The translations under genes and the position numbers were made by a program. The notes beneath the pieces are model-generated. The model was not told where the DNA came from, ran no database searches, and saw only the letters and a program-made list of their open reading frames with translations. Shown piece after piece: positions 17,733-23,482 of a DNA stretch of 23,482 bases; position 1 is the stretch's first letter, and each line of letters opens with the position of its first letter. Source of the stretch: Lingula anatina (taxonomy: Eukaryota; Brachiopoda; Lingulata; Lingulida; Lingulidae); contig NW_019774051.1 in NCBI RefSeq assembly GCF_001039355.2, positions 1 through 23,482 of the forward strand, given 5' to 3'.

Positions 17733-19952
17733 TCATGTCATGCCATCGCTATGCTGTGCTATAAATCTGTACGTGGATAGTTTTCCGCTGGCGGTTCCAA
17801 CGACAAGCTCACCGTTACTGTTGGCATCGACTGACAAAGGATATCTTATATCGTCAATCCATGTCAAAATTCTACGTAGAAATCGTCCGTCTGAACCAAG
17901 GACAACCACCCTGTCATTACGACAGTCAGCTATGAATATGTGTCCAAACATATCTACGCATATTCCTCGTGGATCATTCAGTTCCTCGCCCCCGCTTTCA
18001 ATCTGATATCGCACTCCGTACTGGAACATGACGTCACCCTGGGGTGTCACTGCATACACACTGTGGGCCAAGCGGTCGCTGACTATGATTGCATTGATGC
18101 CGTGATGGTATGCACATCGCAGAGCACCATTACTGCACATTGGGATAGCAATTCTTTGAACAAGTTGAAAAGATACCATGTCGTACATACAGATGCACTG
18201 TGCACCACTATCACACACGTACACCTTACCCTCTGTACGGTCCACAGTGACACCCCAAGGGTCAGACATATCACCCTGACCAAAACATCGGATAACCTGG
18301 CCTGATGTTGAATACAGTCTACAGCATTTATCTCTGCATGTGACCACGAATCTATCGTTACTGACTGTAGTGATATACCTCGCTTTTCCCTCTATACTGA
18401 TCTCACGATTACACTGGCCTGTGCTGAAGAATATGGACACTGTAATACCATGCACAACTAAATAGCACCCGTAATCGATGCACTGGATATCCCACGGCCA
18501 ACCCTTCACGTTAAAACAGGTACCCCGCTTAAGGCATCCAAGGAATTTGGCTTTCTGAAATTCTTTCGGTACGGTATAGTACGCTCTTTCTTGATTCAAA
18601 CTTCCAAAACATGCATCCATGGGCATTTTCCGGGATGTTTTGGCCGTAATGGACCCCGGTTTAATGGTCAGTAGCCGTGGTTCAGGGATTTTAGGCAACT
18701 GAAGCACGACATCCATATTTGTTTGCCCTGGTGTAAACGTTATGTCGGTGATTTCAGTATCAAAGACTGGTTCTACGTTTTGTAACTCCTGAATTCTAGT
18801 TTGGAGTATTTTAGAGTGTGTCATGACCTCGATGTCAGAACCGGTGTTTGTGAGCTGCTGAGCGAAATCATTAATGGTCTGAATCGAAATCTTATTCATT
18901 TCAAGCCTGTCCTTTTCAGCTTCTAAAGTCTTCACCTGCGTGGACGTTAGTCCCTTAACTTCTTCCGATATTGTGTTGCTTTTTTCATCTAAACATCTTT
19001 TCATTTTGGTGTAATCAGACTGTACTTTTGTTCGACACGTTTCCAAATGCTGCTTGACATCGACCAAATAGGCGTCCGTCTGTTCGCGTACATACTTCTC
19101 TACTTGCTGGTAATAATCGGTGAGTTCTCTTTCAATAGTTTTACTGTTTTTAATTATCTGCTTTGTCATAGCTAATTTCTGAGAATCCACCAAACGAAGA
19201 ATCTTTGTCTGATTTTCTGTCAGCCTCTCTTCCGTTCGTACAATGGCTTTCTCCACCTTTTCAAAACGAGACAGTTTCCCGTTTGGAAGACATCTCAGTT
19301 TTGCTTGTATTATCACCCGCTGAGCCTTCACCACATCTGCAATTTTTTGGAAGTCGTGTTTACTGTGAGTTTCCAAAATACAATCTCTACATGCCACGGT
19401 GTCATCCTCTTTACAATAGAATTTTAGCAACTCGCCGTCGTGATTTTCGCAGTATTGAGCAATATGTAATATCTGACGTAACTGAGTTTGTTTGTTAGCT
19501 GGGTTAACTGATATATCGATTTGTGACTGAGGTACAAAGTGATGATCAGTTAATGCTGGGATGCTATCATGCAATTCACGACATGTAGCGCACAGTTGGT
19601 TGGTTTTGGGACAGCCTTGGCAAAGCAAAGTAGTCTCTTTATGTTTACAATACTCACAAAGATTACCCTCTGGCGCTTTCTGATCTTTCATGAAGTCTGT
19701 TACTTTTCTTAAGAAAAAGTTTTTCACGAGAGTGTCTAACCCACCTGGTGGTACAGGGGCCTCTTGGCGACACACGGGGCAGAAGAACTTGTTCTGGTCA
19801 CCATTCTTGGCTGCATGGTCAGCAATGCATTCCAGGCAGAATGTGTGGTTACATGGGAGCACTCTCGGGTCTTTATATTCCCCCAGACATATATGACACG
19901 TTAGAAAGTTCTCACTGAAGACGCTGTACATCTCTTTCGAAGCCACTGCCAT
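17733..19952 (-). CDS. TRIM/RBCC protein with NHL repeats, probable RING E3 ubiquitin ligase, 739 aa, intronless
   Basis: An intact single exon. RING finger C3HC4 at residues 19-61 (Cys19, Cys22, Cys34, His36, Cys39, Cys42, Cys58, Cys61) with the HTFCLECI core, which recruits E2 enzymes. B-box 1 is about 99-138 (CEYCKHKETTLLCQGC to DHHF). B-box 2 is about 168-200 (CENHDGELLKFYCKEDDTVA to THSKHDF). A coiled coil follows at about 205-395. The C-terminal half (about 470-735) contains NHL/beta-propeller strands: DPWGVTVDRTEGKVYVCDSG, DPRGICVDMFGHIFIADCRN and YPLSVDANSNGELVVGT. This is the TRIM2/3/32/56/71-like architecture; the exact orthologue cannot be named, and invertebrates have many lineage-specific copies. 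Family members ubiquitinate substrates bound by the propeller, some in antiviral or RNA-linked roles. Lack of introns suggests a retrocopy-type expansion. The start ATG has A at -3 and G at +4; Met8 is an alternative. Confidence 0.93.
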   Translation of the reverse strand: MAVASKEMYSVFSENFLTCHICLGEYKDPRVLPCNHTFCLECIADHAAKNGDQNKFFCPVCRQEAPVPPGGLDTLVKNFFLRKVTDFMKDQKAPEGNLCEYCKHKETTLLCQGCPKTNQLCATCRELHDSIPALTDHHFVPQSQIDISVNPANKQTQLRQILHIAQYCENHDGELLKFYCKEDDTVACRDCILETHSKHDFQKIADVVKAQRVIIQAKLRCLPNGKLSRFEKVEKAIVRTEERLTENQTKILRLVDSQKLAMTKQIIKNSKTIERELTDYYQQVEKYVREQTDAYLVDVKQHLETCRTKVQSDYTKMKRCLDEKSNTISEEVKGLTSTQVKTLEAEKDRLEMNKISIQTINDFAQQLTNTGSDIEVMTHSKILQTRIQELQNVEPVFDTEITDITFTPGQTNMDVVLQLPKIPEPRLLTIKPGSITAKTSRKMPMDACFGSLNQERAYYTVPKEFQKAKFLGCLKRGTCFNVKGWPWDIQCIDYGCYLVVHGITVSIFFSTGQCNREISIEGKARYITTVSNDRFVVTCRDKCCRLYSTSGQVIRCFGQGDMSDPWGVTVDRTEGKVYVCDSGAQCICMYDMVSFQLVQRIAIPMCSNGALRCAYHHGINAIIVSDRLAHSVYAVTPQGDVMFQYGVRYQIESGGEELNDPRGICVDMFGHIFIADCRNDRVVVLGSDGRFLRRILTWIDDIRYPLSVDANSNGELVVGTASGKLSTYRFIAQHSDGMT

Positions 19953-19991
19953 AGTATATAAGCGCCCAGAGTGGGCACAGCGCCCCGCCCC
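19953..19991 (-). promoter_or_regulatory. TATA element and GC box just upstream of the TRIM ATG
   Basis: On the minus strand a GGGGCGGGGC box (about 19980-19989) is followed by CTTATATACT (19962-19953) and immediately by ATG. The TATA motif lies only a few bases before the first ATG. Normal initiation about 25-30 bases downstream would fall near 19930, beside the Met8 codon (19929-19931). Confidence 0.5.
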
Positions 19992-20471
19992 TACACGCCG
20001 ACCGGAGCTCTACAGCTGCCAAAGCCGTTACGAAAGCTTATATATCATTAATTAGTTATCTATGCTATTTAAAGTTGTCACCAGATCAACACAATCACAA
20101 TCAGGTGATGTTGCCAATAACCAAGACGGTGTCAAATTTTAGTGTACCAATTGATTGTTTGCCATATCAATGAAACACTGTGAGGGGTGACATTCCATTG
20201 ACGTGCCTTAATGCGCCCACCTCCCCCTAGAAGGGAAGAACCGTTCCTTGACATTTGCAGGGCACCCACACCTTGCATCACGTTTACCCTAACCTGCACG
20301 AATTCAATGGAGATCGGACTCTCTGTTATACAGACTTGTGTGACGTCTCTCGTAGCGGTCCTAATTATACGCCTAGGCGACATACGAGACTAGGAAGCTC
20401 GCATGAATCCGCGGGAGGTGGTTGGGGCTAATTTATTAGCAGTTAGGAAGAAACTCCATATGTCGGTAATG

Positions 20472-20490
20472 TTTTTTTTTTTTTTTTTTT
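20472..20490. repeat. Poly-T tract
   Basis: Uninterrupted T run followed by AGAAAG. Confidence 0.9.
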
Positions 20491-20633
20491 AGAAAGCAAT
20501 AGTGACAGACTAAACATGGTGAATTGCTATTGTTAGGCAATAGGCTGTAACTTTTGAGCAAACAAGTGAAAATATCCGTGAATAAGTTATGTCAGCTTTC
20601 CTTAGTCATCGCACCTCAGACGTCATTATTTCT

Positions 20634-20658
20634 GCCCCCCCCCTCCCCCCCTCTCCCC
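20634..20658. repeat. C-rich tract
   Basis: C runs broken only by single T residues. Confidence 0.9.
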
Positions 20659-20751
20659 AAATATTGCTTGGGTATCGAGACTTTGGGATGTAAGGGATGC
20701 TTTCCATTGTTTGTCATCTATTCTACTTTAAAATTGTCACCAACTGATTCA

Positions 20752-20928
20752 TGTGAAAGGAATGCATGTCCTCCAGGAACGGAGGTCCGTAGGACCTCCG
20801 TTCCTGGGAAAACATGTCCTATGGACGTGCTTTCCCTAGGATGTACTGTCCTACCCGGACCTAGATTCCCAGCTGTATTTATACGCAGCTAGGACATGTA
20901 TTCCTGTCGGACATAATTTCCTTTCACA
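20752..20928. mobile_element. Inverted-repeat (MITE-like) element built of GGACAT/TTCC motifs, 177 bp
   Basis: The left end TGTGAAAGGAATGCATGTCC and the right end GGACATAATTTCCTTTCACA are inverted repeats matching at 17 of 20 positions. The interior repeats a degenerate motif of GGACAT or AGGAC followed by TTCC. It also holds a perfect hairpin with 16-base arms (20773-20788 and 20792-20807) and a 3-base loop GTA. No coding. No clear target duplication at the flanks. Confidence 0.75.
20773..20807. repeat. Perfect 16-bp inverted repeat with 3-nt loop
   Basis: CCAGGAACGGAGGTCC, GTA, GGACCTCCGTTCCTGG: no mismatch across the arms. In RNA it would form a very stable hairpin. Confidence 0.95.
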
Positions 20929-21027
20929 GAAACGCAAGTCCTACATAAGTAATGTCCGGACAATAATTATAAACACGGGACCATAAGTATCGGTAATTTC
21001 AGTCGGCTGGCAGCAGCTTCCACACAG

Positions 21028-21100
21028 GCTCATCAGTAAGACGGCTGGATGAATAACCAACAGCGTAGAGGAACGTAAGTGAGTTCGAATCCTCAGCAGC
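21028..21100 (+). repeat. Possible tRNA-derived SINE fragment (A- and B-box-like sequences)
   Basis: GTTCGAATCC (21083-21092) is a perfect RNA polymerase III B-box core. GGCTCATCAGTAAGACGG (about 21028-21045) resembles a tRNA A-box region. The 5' and 3' flanks do not pair as an acceptor stem, so it is not an intact tRNA gene. Confidence 0.35.
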
Positions 21101-21819
21101 GATTTTACTCTATGTGCAAATGTTATCCTAATGTATTGTCCATTTCAACGAACTAAGCGTCGTTATACAATTTGGATTATTTTAATGTGGCGAGATTTTA
21201 AATGTTTAATTTAAGTTTCATCATGTTTTTAACGTTGAGCTATTTTAGATTTCCTTCAATAACTCGAGGGAGATTATACGAGAGCAAATGCTTTCTACTT
21301 TCACCTAAAAATGCAAAGAATTAAGATGGGAAAGTCATATGAAAGGCAAAAATTGCGCTCAGAAGAATGTTAGGACTAATAGTAAAAATGCATGTATAAA
21401 CAATAAAAGACACATTCAATTTATTTATCAGACAATTATATTTCATTTACAGTCTCAAACTGAATATTATGTCTCTCTAACTACAAATATTCCCAATGAT
21501 CATCAAGGCACCAAGTATAAAATAATTAACTGTTACCCGAACGATATGTATACCAGTTTCAGAACAGCTCGAACGTCATCGAGAAGTGTTCAACACGTAC
21601 TTGTTAGTGAGTATATCTCGAGAGGGTGGCTGTGTATTATTTCACACATTCGTATTTCACCGAAAAACACCCCGTAAAACGTATAATGTGATGTTTATAA
21701 GGACAAAAAACATATTGCTTAGAAATGGGCAAGAGCCAAAATCCAAAGCTGTGTACCCCAGACATACAGTTAATGGCGCGAATCTCATATTTTTCATATT
21801 AATCGGAAATAAAATGAAA

Positions 21820-21823
<4 letters not shown>

Positions 21824-21871
<48 letters not shown>

Positions 21872-21872
21872 C
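21824..21872. repeat. (AC)n(TA)n microsatellite
   Basis: An AC run of about 35 bases followed by a TA run of about 14 bases. Confidence 0.95.
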
Positions 21873-22036
21873 CTAAATCTAGTATTGATTTGTAGACATT
21901 TTTTCGTTTACTTAAAATCTCTTAAGTTAGCCGAATAAAGTGTGTATAGGGGTACATGTATACAAATAATTGTAATAAGTGTAATAACATCCTTAAACAT
22001 CACGTTTAAATCTTCTAAAATTAACACATCATTCAT

Positions 22037-22303
22037 ATGAAAATGTCAGAGGACATCTATTACTAGTCAAGCTGGGAAAATATGTCCGACTAGGACATCG
22101 ATACCTGTCTGCAGGACTTAGAATACTAAGTAATGGGTGTCCACTGGACGTTTAATCCCAGGAAATTATGTCCTAGGGCATGCGTTCCTAGGTATGGAAG
22201 AGCCAGGACATGCATTCCCAGGACTTAGTGTCCGCAGGACATTCATTTCTAGGAATACATGTCCTACGGACATGCATTACGGCGGACATCCATTCCCTTC
22301 ACA
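22037..22303. mobile_element. Second element of the GGACAT/TTCC family, about 265 bp
   Basis: The right end GGACATCCATTCCCTTCACA (22284-22303) matches the terminal repeat of the 20752-20928 element at 16 of 20 positions, and the consensus GGACATGCATTCCTTTCACA at 18 of 20. The interior again repeats GGACAT...TTCC(C/T)AGG many times (GGACATGCATTCCCAGGAC, GGACATTCATTTCTAGG). The left end is less clear and is placed at or shortly after 22037. It abuts the C1q remnant. Confidence 0.65.
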
Positions 22304-22311
22304 CCGGTGTG
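22300..22311. repeat. 12-bp palindrome CACACCGGTGTG
   Basis: Perfect palindrome spanning the junction between the inverted-repeat element and the C1q remnant. Confidence 0.85.
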
Positions 22312-22733
22312 GCATGTACCGCTCGGAGCGTGAACCATCCGTTCTGCTCATGCGCACAAAGCGCAGGCAAATCCCCAGGATGGTTATGAAGAGCGTTGCT
22401 TCCAACTAAATCAATCCACACCTCGTCTCCCTATGAGAGCCGCAAAGCAATAGTATTACTGCCTGTCGCATGTCCCATAGAAGATCTACCATGCCCAGTA
22501 TTCTTTATCTGACCATTGTGGTTCAATCTGACATATACGGATTTGTTGTAGCGGCTAAGACTAGTATTTGAAGACGTAGACTCCTGAAGAAGGGGAGGTG
22601 AATATCCCGGTGTATTTATTATAACCGTTGCCACCGTTGAGAAAGACGGTGTCGTAGACAACCACAGCGTTACCTTTCCCCGTCTGGTCAAGATCATGTG
22701 ATCTCCCCGCCGAGAACGCCACCAGTTTGTAGG
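22310..22733 (-). pseudogene. Broken exon of a C1q-domain protein
   Basis: C1q domains form trimeric heads of secreted lectin-like proteins; molluscs have many. An acceptor CTCCTTGCAG (ending 22734) opens an exon reading YKLVAFSAGRSHDL, then AVVVYDTVFLNGGNGYNKYT and GIFTSPSSGVYVFKY, the first half of a C1q domain (AFSA, FDxVxxNxGxxY, TGxFTxPxxGVYxF). A TAG at 22563-22561 follows. In another frame the domain continues: YVRLNHNG, ATGSNTIALRLS, a second stop (22433-22431), then GDEVWIDLVGSN, the classic GDxVW strand. So one frameshift (between about 22580 and 22540) and one further in-frame stop separate three matching blocks. The final SGFL-type strand is not recognised, and the sequence runs into the inverted-repeat element. 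Upstream exons with a signal peptide were not found. Confidence 0.82.
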
Positions 22734-22754
22734 CTGCAAGGAGATTGGAATCAA

Positions 22755-23482
22755 CTAAATCTGCATAATATTATTACAGAATCATTCTAACCAAACAAGA
22801 AACTATTGTACATGTTAGTTTATAATCTATTATAGCCTATGGGGCCTTCGTTACCAATTAATGCTTCACTGCTCCTCTGTCACCATTACAACTTGCCCCC
22901 TTTGCATGCAAATCGTTACTTAACTGAAATTGCAATTATTTCAAGGCCATTATTTAAAAGAGAGTTTTTAATGATTTACAAACTTTAAAGTGACAATTAT
23001 TGTGTTACATAAAAGAGCACGTGCTCGTATCCAGCGTTGTCACCAGCAGTACAACTAACATGGCGCGTGTAACCATTTTAAAGTTGTCTGCAATAGAAAA
23101 ACTATCTCAGTTGGTCGAGTTTATTTGCATGTAATTCTGTGCCTTTCTTCAAAACTTAGCCTATGTTTATTTCATGACCATTGCTACTTGTATCTTATAA
23201 ACATAAATCTCCAAATTCTCCTATTTGATTTTAAACCGCGTAGCAAATGCAGAATTAACAAGATTGATGTAAAATCGAACGAATGAAATAATGTACCTGT
23301 AGTTTTCCACGTTTTATCAAAAAAAAAGGGAATACAGGGAAGTTTGGCGTTGTGAAACGAGATTTTATGGCGACAACAATCCCCAGAGCTTATTTACGCG
23401 CATGCGCATTCTGCACATGCTCAATTGTACCCTAGAGGGGAGGTCCCAAATGAGGCACATGGTGCTACTTATTGACCCATTA
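22755..23482. other. Gene-free AT-rich right end
   Basis: No open frame or repeat supported, apart from a possible NRF-1 site at 23397-23408. Confidence 0.4.
23397..23408. promoter_or_regulatory. Perfect NRF-1 consensus site
   Basis: CGCGCATGCGCA matches YGCGCAYGCGCR at all positions, in otherwise AT-rich DNA. It may mark a promoter just beyond the window; no transcript is visible here. Confidence 0.35.

Larger units (their letters stand above)
19993..20750. other. Gene-free stretch upstream of the TRIM gene with homopolymer tracts
   Basis: Contains poly-T of about 19 bases (20472-20490) and a C-rich tract (20634-20658). No gene supported. Confidence 0.5.
20930..22030. other. Largely gene-free stretch
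   Basis: Holds a tRNA-like B-box segment (about 21028-21092) and a CA/TA microsatellite. Short frames at 21339-21876 show no protein character. Confidence 0.45.

Noticed and set aside
17650-18305. Two plus-strand frames of 118 and 121 codons
   Set aside because: They are antisense to the NHL-coding part of the TRIM gene.
21028-21100. A functional tRNA gene
   Set aside because: Only the B-box is perfect; no acceptor, anticodon or T stems of proper length can be drawn.
22431-22754. A 107-codon minus-strand frame read as one novel protein
   Set aside because: Its second half is C1q sequence but its first half is out of frame with the true C1q strands; the exon is better read as a frameshifted C1q remnant.

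Overview
The window looks like AT-rich animal nuclear DNA. It has spliced genes, short open frames separated by long non-coding stretches, microsatellites and many decayed transposons. The gene families present are a TRIM protein with RING, B-boxes and NHL repeats, a guanylate-binding protein (GBP) exon, a C1q-domain exon and a secreted EF-hand protein. Together with Tc1-like relics this is typical of a lophotrochozoan, most likely a mollusc and perhaps a bivalve. That assignment is inference; no ribosomal or mitochondrial marker is present.

Layout. Positions 1-1300 hold the 5' half of a non-LTR retrotransposon on the minus strand: ORF1 with coiled coil and RRM-like region, then the start of an ORF2 endonuclease running off the left edge. 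A single GBP exon follows (1826-2006, minus). Positions 3050-4045 are a badly decayed Tc1/mariner transposase (minus). Positions 4398-5975 are a compound direct repeat; its first unit is split by a 463-bp solo LTR with a 5-bp target duplication, and the uninterrupted site survives in the two later units. Positions 5976-8230 show little. Positions 8230-8400 hold a second, weaker Tc1-like relic.

Positions 8465-13700 are a tandem-duplicated locus for a small secreted EF-hand protein. Copy A (CDS 9445-10262, one coding intron, 208 residues) is intact. A middle copy is reduced to its last EF-hand (about 11590-11760). Copy B (13007-13699) keeps its signal peptide and splice sites but has a frameshift, a lost calcium ligand and no 3' half. 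Beyond it are a CG-rich degenerate repeat (about 13990-14550), a 139-bp MITE with perfect inverted ends (14934-15072), microsatellites, and two short tandem duplications (about 16063-16430 and 16727-17024).

Positions 17733-19952 (minus) hold the best gene in the window, an intronless 739-residue TRIM/NHL protein. Just beyond its 3' end is a possible ankyrin-like exon (17463-17573, minus). The right end has two related inverted-repeat elements built from a GGACAT...TTCC motif (20752-20928 and about 22037-22303) and a broken C1q exon (about 22310-22733, minus) that abuts the second element.

The genes do not form a pathway that can be read from sequence. Three of them (GBP, TRIM, C1q) belong to families with innate-immune roles. 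I found no convincing new enzymatic system. The most informative structures are the solo LTR with its paralogous empty sites, the three-stage decay of the EF-hand array, and the paired inverted-repeat elements.
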